Source: Paenisporosarcina sp. HGH0030 (GTDB lineage Bacteria; Bacillota; Bacilli; Bacillales_A; Planococcaceae). Taken from it: a stretch of 64,000 nt of DNA. Where the stretch lies: contig NZ_KE150422.1 in assembly GCF_000411295.1 (NCBI RefSeq), positions 249,126-313,125 on the forward strand, written 5' to 3'. This document shows, one piece after another, positions 8,180 through 19,181 of the stretch; position 1 is the stretch's first letter; the number at the start of each line of letters is the position of its first letter. The notes below the pieces were generated by a model, which was not told where the DNA came from, made no database searches, and saw only the letters and a program-made list of their open reading frames with translations. The position numbers and the translations under genes are program-made.

Positions 8180-9184
8180 TTAATCGTATTTAATTCGTGG
8201 ATCAATCAAACTGTAAAGAATATCAATTAACAAATTAATCATAACGAAGATAAATGCCACGACAAGAATACCTGATTGGATTACTGGGTAGTCGCGGAAA
8301 TTGATTGCTTCATAAATGTAACGGCCAACTCCCGGCCACGCGAAGATGGATTCTGTTAATATGGCACCGCCAAGCAGTAATCCCATTTGCAGACCGATAA
8401 TTGTCAGAACTGGGATGATTGCATTTTTCAATGCATGCTTGTACACAACCCAGAACATTTTTTGACCTTTCGCACGTGCAGTACGTACATAATCCGATCT
8501 CATTACATCAAGCATGCTGGAACGAGTCATACGGGCAATGATTGCCATCGGAATTGTCGCAAGGGCTAGCCCTGGTAAGACCAGATGTTTCAATACAATG
8601 CCTAATTGATCAAAGCGTCCTTGAAGAATAGTATCCAACACATAAAGATTGGTTATTGAATCTATGGGATTCCTGACGTCTTCACGTCCTGTAGTTGGAA
8701 GAATGCCAAGCTCGATTCCAAAAATATATTGCATCATCAAACCAAGCCAGAAAATCGGCATGGACACGCCAACTAGCGCTAATATCATGGCTGTATAGTC
8801 AAACCATGAGTTTTGGAACCAGGCAGAAATGATACCTGCATTGACACCGACAATGACTGCTATAAGAACCGCAAATAGAGATAATTCAAATGTAGCAGCT
8901 AGATACGGCCAAATTTCTTCAGAAACTGGTGTAGTTGTCCGTAGAGATTCTCCAAGATCACCCTTTAACAATCCACCTAGATAATCAAAATATTGGACAT
9001 ACCACGGATTGTCTAATCCGAGCTTTGCTCGTAATGCCTCAATCGCTTCTTTCGTCGCTTGTTGACCCAAAATAACTTGTGCTGGGTCCCCAGGAATGGC
9101 ACGAATAATCATAAAAACGACAAACGTCATGCCCAGCAAAACTGGGATTAATTGCAATAGTCTTCTCCCGATATAGTGAAGCAT
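8180..9184 (-). CDS. appB: oligopeptide ABC transporter permease AppB
   Basis: A 334-residue OppB/DppB-type permease with six membrane segments starting at about residue 9. The EAA loop is around 224-245 (RTARAKGQKMFWVVYKHALKNA). It forms the heterodimeric peptide channel with AppC. The ATG at 9184 is preferred over a GTG three codons earlier because GGAGAGG lies 8 nt upstream of it. It is 17 bp from appC, so the two are co-transcribed and probably coupled. Confidence 0.93.
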   Translation of the reverse strand: MLHYIGRRLLQLIPVLLGMTFVVFMIIRAIPGDPAQVILGQQATKEAIEALRAKLGLDNPWYVQYFDYLGGLLKGDLGESLRTTTPVSEEIWPYLAATFELSLFAVLIAVIVGVNAGIISAWFQNSWFDYTAMILALVGVSMPIFWLGLMMQYIFGIELGILPTTGREDVRNPIDSITNLYVLDTILQGRFDQLGIVLKHLVLPGLALATIPMAIIARMTRSSMLDVMRSDYVRTARAKGQKMFWVVYKHALKNAIIPVLTIIGLQMGLLLGGAILTESIFAWPGVGRYIYEAINFRDYPVIQSGILVVAFIFVMINLLIDILYSLIDPRIKYD

Positions 9185-9333
9185 TGTCTTCACCTCTCCA
9201 TCTGATGCGATATGTAAATCAAAATTCTTAGTGGACCAATATGACTGCAGCCCGTTTCCACGATTTCATTTCATTTGTTTTCGTAAATAAAATGGGGAGA
9301 AATCACGTAGACTTCTCCCCATCAGTCAGTTTG

Positions 9334-10938
9334 TTACTTGAAGTCTACTTCTGCTAACTTATCAGAACCAGTCGGATGTGGTAAGAAGTCTACCAGATTC
9401 GCTTTACCTGCAAGAAGTGGAGTAGAGTGAGCAAGCGGTACCCACGGAGCGTCTTCGAAAATGATTTCTTGAGCTTGACCGTAAAGTTCATTTCGCTTGT
9501 CTTCATCAACTTCTGATTGTGCTTCAATTAGGATGTCGTGTAATTCGTCGTTGCTATAGTATGAATAGTTATTGCTTCCGATATTGTCTTTATCAAGTAA
9601 TACGTATAGGAAGTTATCCGCATCACCATTATCACCAGTCCAACCTAACATGAATGCATCTGCTTCTCCGTTACGAGCTTTTTCCAAGTAAGTTGCCCAC
9701 TCGAATGTAACGATTTTCGCTTTGATGCCAACATCAGCTAAGTTTGATTGAATAACTTCTGCCACTTTTTGGCCATCTGGCATATATGGACGTGGTACAG
9801 GCATTGCCCATAGTTCCATTTCAAAGCCTTCTGCAAGACCAGCTTCTGCAAGTAATGCTTTTGCTTTTTCTGGATCGAAATCATATCCAGCAATATCGTC
9901 ATTATAGCCGCTGATTACTGGAGGCATTGGGTTTTTCGCTACTTCAGCGCGACCTTCAAAGAATGCATCTACGATCGCTTGTTTGTCAATTGCATGGTTA
10001 ATTGCTTGACGTACTTCCACTTTATCAAATGGAGGACGTGTACTAGTTAAACCTAAGTAACCAACGTTCATTGATGGACGTTCGAATAATTGCAATTCTG
10101 AGTTGCTTTCAACAGATTTGCCATCAGCAGGATTTACACCATCAGCCAAATCAATTTCACCTGTGTTTAAAGCGTTCAAACGAGCTGAGTTATCTGGAAT
10201 TGCTTTGAAAACTACTTTATCAAGTTTAGGAAGACCCTTAACCCAATAATCTTCGTTCTTTTCAATTGTGATTGAATCATTACGTTTCCACTCGACAAAT
10301 TTGAATGGTCCAGTACCTACTGGATTATCGCCGAATTTTGCTCCTTGTTCTTCAAAAGCTTTCGGGCTCGCAATACCGAACGGGCTCATTGCTAAGTTTT
10401 TAAGGAATGGTGCTTGTGGACGTTTTAATTTGAACACGACTGTGTAATCTCCATCTGCAGTAACAGAATCGATAACATGTCCTTCATCACCTTTGTAGCC
10501 ACCGAACATTGATGAATAGTAATAGAAGTCTTCACCAGAACCATTTGCCCAACGCTCGAAGTTAGCTACAACAGCTTCTGCATTGAAGTCAGTACCATCA
10601 TGGAACTTAATGCCTTCTTCCAATTGGAATGTATAAGTTAAGCCATCCTCTGAAGGCTTCCATTCTTTTGCAAGGCCTGGGTTGATTTCTGTATCTTGTT
10701 TACCGAAGTTCACAAGTGTTTCAAAAACGTTTTGCGTTACTTTAAATGATTCTCCATCAGTTACAGTTGCCGGATCTAGAGATACAGAATCTCCACCACG
10801 ACCAAATACTAAAATTTTCGGTTCTTTTTCGTCGTCTCCGCTGTTTCCATCTGATGAATCAGTTTGACAGCCCGCTAAAATCGTTGAGAGGACTAGCATT
10901 GTTAATAAAGCAAGTGACCACAGTTTCTTCTTACCCAA
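9334..10938 (-). CDS. appA: oligopeptide-binding lipoprotein AppA
   Basis: A 534-residue extracellular solute-binding protein (SBP family 5) that delivers peptides to AppBC. The first 25 residues are a lipoprotein signal with lipobox LAGC, so Cys23 should be lipidated and anchored to the membrane. A Ser/Asp/Glu-rich linker (QTDSSDGNSGDDEKEP) follows, typical of Gram-positive lipoproteins. The conserved family signature around LKRPQAPFLKNLAMSPFGI and the GTGPF motif are present. The start is a TTG with GGAGGGG just upstream. A gap of 149 bp separates it from appB; the binding protein is usually made in excess in such operons, but I see no clear hairpin there. Confidence 0.93.
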   Translation of the reverse strand: MGKKKLWSLALLTMLVLSTILAGCQTDSSDGNSGDDEKEPKILVFGRGGDSVSLDPATVTDGESFKVTQNVFETLVNFGKQDTEINPGLAKEWKPSEDGLTYTFQLEEGIKFHDGTDFNAEAVVANFERWANGSGEDFYYYSSMFGGYKGDEGHVIDSVTADGDYTVVFKLKRPQAPFLKNLAMSPFGIASPKAFEEQGAKFGDNPVGTGPFKFVEWKRNDSITIEKNEDYWVKGLPKLDKVVFKAIPDNSARLNALNTGEIDLADGVNPADGKSVESNSELQLFERPSMNVGYLGLTSTRPPFDKVEVRQAINHAIDKQAIVDAFFEGRAEVAKNPMPPVISGYNDDIAGYDFDPEKAKALLAEAGLAEGFEMELWAMPVPRPYMPDGQKVAEVIQSNLADVGIKAKIVTFEWATYLEKARNGEADAFMLGWTGDNGDADNFLYVLLDKDNIGSNNYSYYSNDELHDILIEAQSEVDEDKRNELYGQAQEIIFEDAPWVPLAHSTPLLAGKANLVDFLPHPTGSDKLAEVDFK

Positions 10939-10968
10939 ATTGACCCCTCCATATTGTTTGTTTATTTA

Positions 10969-11952
10969 TCATTGTTGCGCATGTTCACCGTATAGGTGGC
11001 AGGCAACAGAATGACCTGGTTCAACTTCTTCTAACTTCGGTACGATTTTTGTACACACATCCATTTTAAAAGGACAGCGCGTGTGGAAAGTACATCCCGA
11101 CGGAGGATTTGACGGACTAGGAATATCTCCTTTTATAAGCATTTGTTCCCGCACAAAATTCGGATCCGGAACCGGTACAGCAGACAACAAAGCCTGTGTA
11201 TAAGGGTGAAGTGGCTTGTCATAAAGCAATTCACTTTTAGCAAGCTCGACCATTTTGCCTAGATACATAACCCCTACTCGATCACTTATATGACGAACAA
11301 CCCCTAGATCATGCGCGATAAATATATAAGTCAGGTTTAATTCTTTTTGTAAATCCTGCATCAAGTTCAACACTTGTGCTTGAATGGACACGTCAAGAGC
11401 TGAAACGGGCTCATCTGCAATGATCAGTTTAGGGTTCGTCATGAGCGCACGGGCAATGCCGATACGCTGACGTTGTCCACCACTGAATTGATGAGGATAG
11501 CGTTTTGCATGGTAACTGCTTAACCCAACAATCTCCAGAAAATCGTGGACTTTCTTTTTGCGGGTTTTGGCGTCACCGATTCCGTGCACAATCAGAGGCT
11601 CCTCCAAAATCTTCTCAATGGTATGTCTAGGATTTAAGGAAGCATATGGATCCTGGAAAACCATTTGAATTTCCCGGCGTGCCTTTCGCATATCATCATC
11701 GGATATATTCGTCAGTTCTTTACCATCGAAAACAACTTTTCCCTCTGACGGTTCTAGTAATCTCATAAGCATGCGACCTGTAGTAGATTTCCCACAGCCA
11801 GACTCGCCCACAATTCCAAGAGTTTCGCCTTTATTTACGTAAAACGATACATCATCAACCGCTTTTACATGCCCAGACACACGACTGAGTAATCCTTTAC
11901 GTATGGGAAAATACTTTTTAAGTCCTTCAACTTTCAACAAGGGTTCTGTCAT
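10969..11952 (-). CDS. appF: oligopeptide transporter ATPase AppF
   Basis: A 327-residue ABC ATPase of the OppF/DppF type. Walker A is GESGCGKST (about 49-57), the signature FSGGQRQR is at about 156-163, and Walker B is LIIADEPVSALD. The C-terminal oligopeptide extension includes the Cys cluster CTFHTRCPFKMDVC, which binds an iron-sulfur cluster in relatives. It energises AppBC with AppD. The start lies 26 bp inside the end of appD and has GGAGGTATCCACTC in front, so the two ATPases are translationally linked. Confidence 0.95.
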   Translation of the reverse strand: MTEPLLKVEGLKKYFPIRKGLLSRVSGHVKAVDDVSFYVNKGETLGIVGESGCGKSTTGRMLMRLLEPSEGKVVFDGKELTNISDDDMRKARREIQMVFQDPYASLNPRHTIEKILEEPLIVHGIGDAKTRKKKVHDFLEIVGLSSYHAKRYPHQFSGGQRQRIGIARALMTNPKLIIADEPVSALDVSIQAQVLNLMQDLQKELNLTYIFIAHDLGVVRHISDRVGVMYLGKMVELAKSELLYDKPLHPYTQALLSAVPVPDPNFVREQMLIKGDIPSPSNPPSGCTFHTRCPFKMDVCTKIVPKLEEVEPGHSVACHLYGEHAQQ

Positions 11953-12946
11953 GAGTGGATACCTCCTGATCTTCGTACAAGAAGCATCTTGTCTTATGTA
12001 CCGATGCAGTTTGATACAATTCTGGATTGTGTGTCAGGCACTTTTCAAATGCAAACTCGCATCGTGCAGCAAAGCGACATCCAGTATTTATGGTACCGGG
12101 TTTTGGTACATTACCGGGTATCGAATATAAACGTTGTTTTTTATAACGCATGTCCGGAACGGATTGCAACAATCCTTTTGTATATGGATGTTGAGGGTCT
12201 TTAAAAATCGTTTGAACCGGACCTTCTTCAACAATTTGGCCCGCATACATGACCACAACTCTTTCACAAGTCTCTGCCACAACCCCAAGATCATGTGTGA
12301 TTAACAAAACAGCTGTATTCAATCGTTCATTCAAGTCTTTCATCAATGCCAGAATCTGCGCTTGAATAGTTACATCAAGTGCAGTTGTCGGTTCATCTGC
12401 AATTAACACTTTCGGATCGCATACAAGAGCCATCGCTATCATGACCCGCTGTCTCATCCCACCTGATAATTGATGCGGATATTCTTTCATCAATTCATTA
12501 GCACGCGGAAGACCTACAAGGGTAAGCATTTCAATTGCACGTGTATTTGCTTGTTTTTTTGACCATCCTTTTTTATGGATAAGAATGGCTTCCATCAATT
12601 GATTCCCTATTGTGAACAATGGATTCAAAGATGTCATAGGCTCTTGGAAAATCATTGCCACGTCGTTGCCGCGGACTTTACGCATTTCTTTATCGCTTAA
12701 TTTAGTTAAGTCCTTATCGCCGAAAAGAATTTCACCACCAGTAATTTTACCTGGAGGACTTGGTACTAAACCCATAATGGATAAAGAAGTAACACTTTTC
12801 CCACAACCAGATTCCCCTACGATACCGAGTACTTCTCCTTCATGTACGGAAAAATCAATATTGTCTACTGCGGGAATTACTCCGTCATCTGTGAAAAAGG
12901 ATGTTTGAAGACTTCTTACTTGAAGAATCGCTTTTCGTTCACTCAT
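11927..12946 (-). CDS. appD: oligopeptide transporter ATPase AppD
   Basis: A 339-residue ABC ATPase of the OppD/DppD type with Walker A GESGCGKS, signature LSGGMRQR and Walker B LIADEPTTALD. The C-terminal Cys motif (CRFAARCEFAFEKC) is present. First gene of the five-gene app operon. The start at 12946 follows AAAAGGAGGGCC; an in-frame ATG 90 bp earlier falls between promoter and binding site and is rejected. A promoter and a CodY-like box lie 55-110 bp upstream, which suggests control by branched-chain amino acids and GTP. Confidence 0.95.
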   Translation of the reverse strand: MSERKAILQVRSLQTSFFTDDGVIPAVDNIDFSVHEGEVLGIVGESGCGKSVTSLSIMGLVPSPPGKITGGEILFGDKDLTKLSDKEMRKVRGNDVAMIFQEPMTSLNPLFTIGNQLMEAILIHKKGWSKKQANTRAIEMLTLVGLPRANELMKEYPHQLSGGMRQRVMIAMALVCDPKVLIADEPTTALDVTIQAQILALMKDLNERLNTAVLLITHDLGVVAETCERVVVMYAGQIVEEGPVQTIFKDPQHPYTKGLLQSVPDMRYKKQRLYSIPGNVPKPGTINTGCRFAARCEFAFEKCLTHNPELYQTASVHKTRCFLYEDQEVSTHDRTLVES

Positions 12947-12999
12947 GATGATGGCCCTCCTTTTCCTAGCATACGAAATAAATAGTTTTATTAGTATCA

Positions 13000-13014
13000 T
13001 TATTTCAGAAAATT
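13000..13014 (-). promoter_or_regulatory. CodY-like box upstream of appD
   Basis: The minus strand reads AATTTTCTGAAATAA, matching the CodY consensus AATTTTCWGAAAATT at 12 of 15 positions, including the first 12 without a break. It sits some 8-20 bp past the predicted transcription start, a normal place for repression. CodY control of peptide permeases is known in B. subtilis; here it is inferred. Confidence 0.6.
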
Positions 13015-13027
13015 CGATATGTTCTTT

Positions 13028-13055
13028 ATTATACAAATAATAATTATAATTGCAA
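13028..13055 (-). promoter_or_regulatory. promoter of the app operon
   Basis: On the minus strand TTGCAA (13050-13055) and TATAAT (13028-13033) are 16 bp apart. A perfect -10 with a fair -35 and the CodY-like box just downstream make this the likely operon promoter. Confidence 0.6.
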
Positions 13056-13090
13056 TATTTATTATATAAGTCATACTTCTATTGTTTAAC

Positions 13091-13124
13091 AAAAAAAGGT
13101 TCCCCTTTTCAGGAGAACCTTTTT
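13091..13124 (-). terminator. terminator of the YgaD exporter gene
   Basis: On the minus strand AAAGGTTCTCC pairs with GGGGAACCTTT and runs into seven Ts. It starts at the stop codon and separates the exporter gene from the app promoter. Confidence 0.85.
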
Positions 13125-14874
13125 AGTCTATATCCAGTTGTTGAACTTGAAATAAGTTGTAATATATTCCCTTCGAATTCATTAATTCATCATGCGTTCC
13201 TTGTTCCTTTAGTTCGCCATGATCAATAACAAAGATTTGATCTGCATGAGTAATCGTCGAAAGGCGATGGGCGACAATAATCGTGGTCCGGTCATGTGCC
13301 AAGCGCTCCAAAGAGTCCTGTATCAAGGACTCGCTTTCCAAGTCCAACGCAGAAGTTGCTTCGTCCAAAACTAAAATCGGAGGATTTTTCAGGAATACGC
13401 GCGCAATGGCAACACGTTGTTTTTGTCCTCCTGACAACTTGACTCCACGTTCCCCGACTTTCGTCTCGTAACCTTCGGGTAGCGAAACGATAAAGTCATG
13501 AGCGTTTGCAGCTTTTGCCGCTTCAATTACTTCGTTTTCCGTAGCACCTGGACGTCCCATAAGTATATTTGCTTTCACAGAGTCACTGAACAGTATGTTA
13601 TCTTGCAATACTATTCCAATCTGTTCGCGTAATGAATGAATTTTTACATCTTTAATATCCTGGTCATCTATTTTGACCGAACCGCTTGTTGCATCATAAA
13701 ATCGGGGAATCATACTGATGATGGTCGACTTCCCACCTCCGCTCATTCCTACAAAAGCAGCTGTTTGACCTGGCTCTACCGTGAAATTCATATTATTTAA
13801 CACGAGATTATTTTCTTCCTCGTATTTGAAAGAAACGTGATCAAACTGCAGTTTCCCTTTTATAGTCGGCATATCCTGCGCATTTGGACCATCTTCAATA
13901 TCATATTTTTCATCCATTAGTTCGAATACCCGGTCCATTGAAGCGAACGCTTGCGTCAATGTAGTTGATGAATTGACCAATCGTCTTAAAGGATTATAAA
14001 GGCGTTCGATATACGCGATAAACGCAACCATTGTCCCGACAGATAAATTTCCATTGATAACTTGATATCCAGCGTAGGCAATAACCAAAAGTGGCGCAAC
14101 ATCCGTAATGGTATTCACTACTGCAAAAGCTTTCGCATTCCATTTCGTATGATCAACAGCCTTGTCGAGAAACTCGCCATTTGCTTTATCAAAAATTTGC
14201 TGTTCATGTTTTTCCAAAGCAAAACTTTTAATGATGCTCATACCTTGGACACGTTCATGTAAATAACTTTGGACACCCGCAAGCGCTTGAGACCGTTTTC
14301 GAGTTAGGTCACGTAATCGTCCGAAGAAGTATTTCACACTGAACGCATAGAATGGGAAAGCCAGTAATGTAACAAGAGTTAATGGAACATCCATTGTCAG
14401 CATGATCGCAACAGCAATCAAAATCGTGGCTAAATCCAGCCATAAATTCATTAAGCCAATCATGACAAAGTTTTTGGTTTGTTCAACGTCGTTGATTACA
14501 CGGGAGATGACTTCTCCAACCCGTGTGTTTGAATAAAACCGCAAACTCAGGCGTTGCAAGTGTGCGTATAATTCTTGTCTTATATCATACAAAATTTTGT
14601 TACTGACAAGTTGTGCATAGTATTGTCGGTAATACTCAATCGGAGGTCTTACAATGAAGAATACGAGTGCAGTTCCGCCCAGCCAATAAAATAACTGCCT
14701 CGTCTTTTCCGCATCTGTCAATGTATCTACACTGATGATATCGTCAATTACAATTTTAATTAATAGTGGAATAAATAACGGGATGGCAAATTTGACAATC
14801 CCAATGGCAACCGTGAGGACAATTTGCCAAGTATATGGTTTAACAAACTTCATGTATCTTTTTGTACTGCTCAT
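13123..14874 (-). CDS. ygaD: ABC exporter half-transporter YgaD
   Basis: A 583-residue fused ABC exporter: six membrane helices in the first ~310 residues, then an ATPase domain with Walker [10 protein letters not shown] (about 373-381), Q-loop QDNILF, signature LSGGQKQR and Walker [13 protein letters not shown]. It is expected to work as a homodimer of the MsbA/LmrA/BmrA kind, exporting lipids or drugs. Length and position (beside ygaC) match B. subtilis YgaD. Substrate cannot be read from sequence. GGAAAGGAAAG precedes the ATG. Confidence 0.9.
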   Translation of the reverse strand: MSSTKRYMKFVKPYTWQIVLTVAIGIVKFAIPLFIPLLIKIVIDDIISVDTLTDAEKTRQLFYWLGGTALVFFIVRPPIEYYRQYYAQLVSNKILYDIRQELYAHLQRLSLRFYSNTRVGEVISRVINDVEQTKNFVMIGLMNLWLDLATILIAVAIMLTMDVPLTLVTLLAFPFYAFSVKYFFGRLRDLTRKRSQALAGVQSYLHERVQGMSIIKSFALEKHEQQIFDKANGEFLDKAVDHTKWNAKAFAVVNTITDVAPLLVIAYAGYQVINGNLSVGTMVAFIAYIERLYNPLRRLVNSSTTLTQAFASMDRVFELMDEKYDIEDGPNAQDMPTIKGKLQFDHVSFKYEEENNLVLNNMNFTVEPGQTAAFVGMSGGGKSTIISMIPRFYDATSGSVKIDDQDIKDVKIHSLREQIGIVLQDNILFSDSVKANILMGRPGATENEVIEAAKAANAHDFIVSLPEGYETKVGERGVKLSGGQKQRVAIARVFLKNPPILVLDEATSALDLESESLIQDSLERLAHDRTTIIVAHRLSTITHADQIFVIDHGELKEQGTHDELMNSKGIYYNLFQVQQLDID

Positions 14875-14927
14875 CCGTTCACTTTCCTTTCCAAATGAAA
14901 AACCTGTTGGGATTCAACAGGCATCAT

Positions 14928-15473
14928 TTACTCACGTATTCGAAGTTGCTTGTGAAATAGGTAACGGCTTGTCCACACCTCGATAAAATCTGGTGCAAAT
15001 GGTCCTTTTCGTTGTTTAATCCAACTAATTAGTTTTTCCACATTACGATGTAAGATCGTATCAATAACCTCAGGATAATTCATTTGCTTTTTATGATCTT
15101 CAAATTCATCTTCGTCCAAAATTGTAAATGTCATATCTGGGAAGACTTTAACATCTAAGTCGTAATCAATGTATTTTAAAGATTGGTTATCGTAAATAAA
15201 TGGTGAACTAATATTGCAGTAATAGTACACACCATCTTCGCGCAACATACAAATGATATTAAACCAGTGTTCAGCATGGAAATAACAAATCGATGGTTCC
15301 CGTGTTAACCAAGTGCGACCGTCTGACTCGGTAACGAGCGTGCGTTCGTTCGCGCCAATGACAATATTTCTTGTCCCTTTCAGAACCATTGTTTCCTGCC
15401 AGACGCGGTGGATTTTGCCGTTATGCTTGTAGCTGTGGATCTGAATCGTTTCTCCTTCTGCTGGTATTGACAT
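14928..15473 (-). CDS. ygaC: nucleoside tri-/diphosphatase, DUF402 (YgaC/Ntdp)
   Basis: A 181-residue DUF402 protein close to B. subtilis YgaC and to the Staphylococcus Ntdp enzyme, which hydrolyses nucleoside tri- and diphosphates with divalent metals. Shared blocks are [45 protein letters not shown] and [14 protein letters not shown]; the aspartates in the last block and a downstream Glu/Asp cluster are the metal site in the family. The start at 15473 is preferred since AGGTGG lies 8 nt ahead and the N-terminus ([19 protein letters not shown]) fits the family; the frame stays open for 23 more codons. Neighbours ygaD and sspE match B. subtilis. Confidence 0.9.
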   Translation of the reverse strand: MSIPAEGETIQIHSYKHNGKIHRVWQETMVLKGTRNIVIGANERTLVTESDGRTWLTREPSICYFHAEHWFNIICMLREDGVYYYCNISSPFIYDNQSLKYIDYDLDVKVFPDMTFTILDEDEFEDHKKQMNYPEVIDTILHRNVEKLISWIKQRKGPFAPDFIEVWTSRYLFHKQLRIRE

Positions 15474-15609
15474 GGATAAGCCCACCTTTTCGTCAAAGCA
15501 CAATATATATAAATCTTGCAGTGTACTCATTATACCAACCAATTTACAAAAACTGTAGCAAAAAAATCAGCGAAGGCATAAGCCCTCGCTGATTAGTGGT
15601 GAATATTCA

Positions 15610-15822
15610 TTATTTAGTTGAATTATTGTTGCGGTTTGCTTGTGGACCAGAAGCATTGTTTTTCTTCTGAGCAGATTGTTGATTGCGTTGGATTACTTCG
15701 TTAACATCAGTTTCAGAACCGAACTCTGTAGTGAAGTTAGCTGGAGTCCCCATCGTTGATTGTTGATTTTGTCTACGTACTTCTGCAGCGTTGGTTGGTT
15801 GGTTGTTGTTTTTGTTTGGCAT
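15610..15822 (-). CDS. sspE: gamma-type small acid-soluble spore protein
   Basis: A 70-residue protein rich in Asn and Gln, with the paired family motifs EVRRQNQQS (about 14-22) and TEFGSETDVNEVIQRNQQS (about 32-50). That is the repeat pattern of SspE-type gamma SASP, an amino-acid reserve made in the forespore and digested at germination by GPR. It has about two repeat units and is shorter than B. subtilis SspE (84 residues). GGAGGTGAAAATTC precedes the ATG. Presence of this gene is evidence that the organism forms, or recently formed, spores. It sits beside ygaC and fabL as in B. subtilis. Confidence 0.9.
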   Translation of the reverse strand: MPNKNNNQPTNAAEVRRQNQQSTMGTPANFTTEFGSETDVNEVIQRNQQSAQKKNNASGPQANRNNNSTK

Positions 15823-15842
15823 GAATTTTCACCTCCATACTC

Positions 15843-15874
15843 ATTAATGTGTGCAGGTTGAGAAAACTTATGCT
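15843..15874 (-). promoter_or_regulatory. possible forespore (sigma G/F) promoter of sspE
   Basis: On the minus strand AGCATA (15869-15874) and CATTAAT (15843-15849) are 19 bp apart and resemble the sigma-G elements TGMATA and CATNNTA. The match is partial, so this is a suggestion based on the known control of SASP genes. Confidence 0.35.
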
Positions 15875-15887
15875 TACAAATTTTTTT

Positions 15888-17698
<1,811 letters not shown>

Positions 17699-17786
17699 AC
17701 TTTACACCTACATTCTGTTGATTACATGTTCTACATTACGGGTATACCAGTTTGTAGAATGCAATCAATCTTGGAAGTCTAACCGT

Positions 17787-17815
17787 TTGTTATTTTAACA
17801 AAAATATCTTATGAT
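17787..17815 (+). promoter_or_regulatory. promoter of yfhP
   Basis: TTGTTA (17787-17792) and TATGAT (17810-17815) are 17 bp apart. The -10 covers the first in-frame ATG of the reading frame, which rules that ATG out as the start and supports the downstream TTG. Confidence 0.6.
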
Positions 17816-17861
17816 GAACAAAATTATTCGGGCAGTCTCCATACAAAAGGAGTTGATACAG

Positions 17862-18842
17862 TTGGATACAGGTACTCATGTTGTTATGGGAATCGCTTTA
17901 GGTGGACTAGCCATGATTGACCCAGTGGTTGCTAACCATTCCATGACCGCCACAGCCGTCATTGCAGGAACCATTATCGGTTCTCAGGCTCCTGACCTTG
18001 ATACGGTCCTAAAATTAAGAAATAATGCGGTATATATTCGCCATCATCGTGGCATTACCCATTCCATTCCGGCTGTCTTGCTATGGCCTTTGGCGATTTC
18101 CGGCGTCCTTCATTTAATTATGCCAAGTGCAGACCTTTTGCATTTATGGTTATGGACATTTCTGGCCGTATTTCTCCATGTTTTTGTGGACATATTCAAT
18201 TCATACGGAACGCAAGCACTGCGTCCATTTTCAAATAAATGGGTGGCTCTTGGAGTAATCAATACATTTGATCCCATCATTTTTGGTTTGCATGTAGTTG
18301 CCTTGTTGTTCTGGGCATTCGGTGCAAATCCGGTATATACAATGCTGTTGCTATACGCAATTGTTTTTGTCTATTACCTTCTTAGGTTTGCAGTCCAGCA
18401 TGCAGTCAGACATGCAGTCAAAAATACGATTCCTACGGCGGAAGAAATCATCATCGCACCAACGATTCGTTTTTTCCAATGGCGTATTGCAGCAATCTCT
18501 AAAACGCATCACTATGTAGGTAGAGCTTATGGACGTTCAATCAATATTTACGATCGCTTTGACCGTAAAACGATACCAGATTCTCCCCTTGTGAAAGCTG
18601 CTTTGAAAGACAAGAACTTGCAAGCTTTCATCTCATTCTCTCCTATATACCGTTGGGAAATTACAGATCATGATCACATTCATGAAGTTCGTCTCATTGA
18701 TTTGCGTTATCGCAGCAATGATTATTACCCCTTCGTAGCTGTTGCTCATTTAAATGAAGACCTGGAAATCGTTAATTCTTATACAGGCTGGATTTTCAGT
18801 GAAGAAAAACTTCATAAAAAATTGGATTTCCTTTCAAACTAA
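17862..18842 (+). CDS. yfhP: YfhP membrane-bound metal-dependent hydrolase family protein
   Basis: A 326-residue membrane protein of the LexA-binding/inner membrane hydrolase family (DUF457, YdjM-like). The N-terminal half holds about four membrane segments and the likely metal ligands: DLDTVL, HHRGITHS and HVFVDIFNS. The C-terminal ~120 residues are soluble. Proper start is a TTG at 17862 with AAAAGGAG 9 nt upstream; this gives the N-terminus LDTGTHVVMG that fits B. subtilis YfhP (327 residues), while the ATG at 17811 lies in the promoter. Substrate unknown. It is divergent from mutY and ends in a strong terminator. Confidence 0.85.
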   Translation: MDTGTHVVMGIALGGLAMIDPVVANHSMTATAVIAGTIIGSQAPDLDTVLKLRNNAVYIRHHRGITHSIPAVLLWPLAISGVLHLIMPSADLLHLWLWTFLAVFLHVFVDIFNSYGTQALRPFSNKWVALGVINTFDPIIFGLHVVALLFWAFGANPVYTMLLLYAIVFVYYLLRFAVQHAVRHAVKNTIPTAEEIIIAPTIRFFQWRIAAISKTHHYVGRAYGRSINIYDRFDRKTIPDSPLVKAALKDKNLQAFISFSPIYRWEITDHDHIHEVRLIDLRYRSNDYYPFVAVAHLNEDLEIVNSYTGWIFSEEKLHKKLDFLSN

Positions 18843-18874
18843 AAAGTACACGACACTCGATGTCGTGTACTTTT
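18841..18874 (+). terminator. bidirectional terminator between yfhP and yfhJ
   Basis: AAAGTACACGACA and TGTCGTGTACTTT form a perfect 13-bp stem with a four-base loop and have A and T runs on both sides, so it can stop transcripts from both directions. Confidence 0.9.
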
Positions 18875-18910
18875 CTTATTCGATAACCATAACGGTTAAC
18901 AAATTTTTTC

Positions 18911-19180
18911 TTATTGTTGTGAATCGTTGTCCACTTGTAGCAAATGAGCATATTTCGGATTGTTACCTGCAAATTCATGAATCCGTTCTCCATAGCTTTC
19001 AATCCATTGACGAATTACTTTCTCAGTAACTTCGGTACCTTTATAATCATAGCCCGCTTTTGCGTAAGATGATTCAAAATCTGACCATAATAATTCAATC
19101 CACACACGTGCTTTGGCGACAGATAATGACTCATTCTTTGCTGCAAGTTCTTGAACTAATTGTTCGATTTGCTGTTGCAT
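18911..19180 (-). CDS. yfhJ: YfhJ, WVELL-motif protein
   Basis: An 89-residue soluble protein of the WVELL family (YfhJ), with the hallmark VWIELLWSDFESSYAKAGYDY at about 26-46 (I for V in the name motif). Function is unknown. GGAGGGAAAATAAT precedes the ATG. It is followed by the yfhP-side terminator and lies two bases after yfhH, so recX-yfhH-yfhJ form one operon, the same set found in B. subtilis. Confidence 0.85.
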   Translation of the reverse strand: MQQQIEQLVQELAAKNESLSVAKARVWIELLWSDFESSYAKAGYDYKGTEVTEKVIRQWIESYGERIHEFAGNNPKYAHLLQVDNDSQQ

Positions 19181-19181
19181 A

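Noticed and set aside
10682-10943. Plus-strand frames opposite the appA signal region
   Set aside because: They mirror the codon pattern of appA, have no binding site and no protein-like features.
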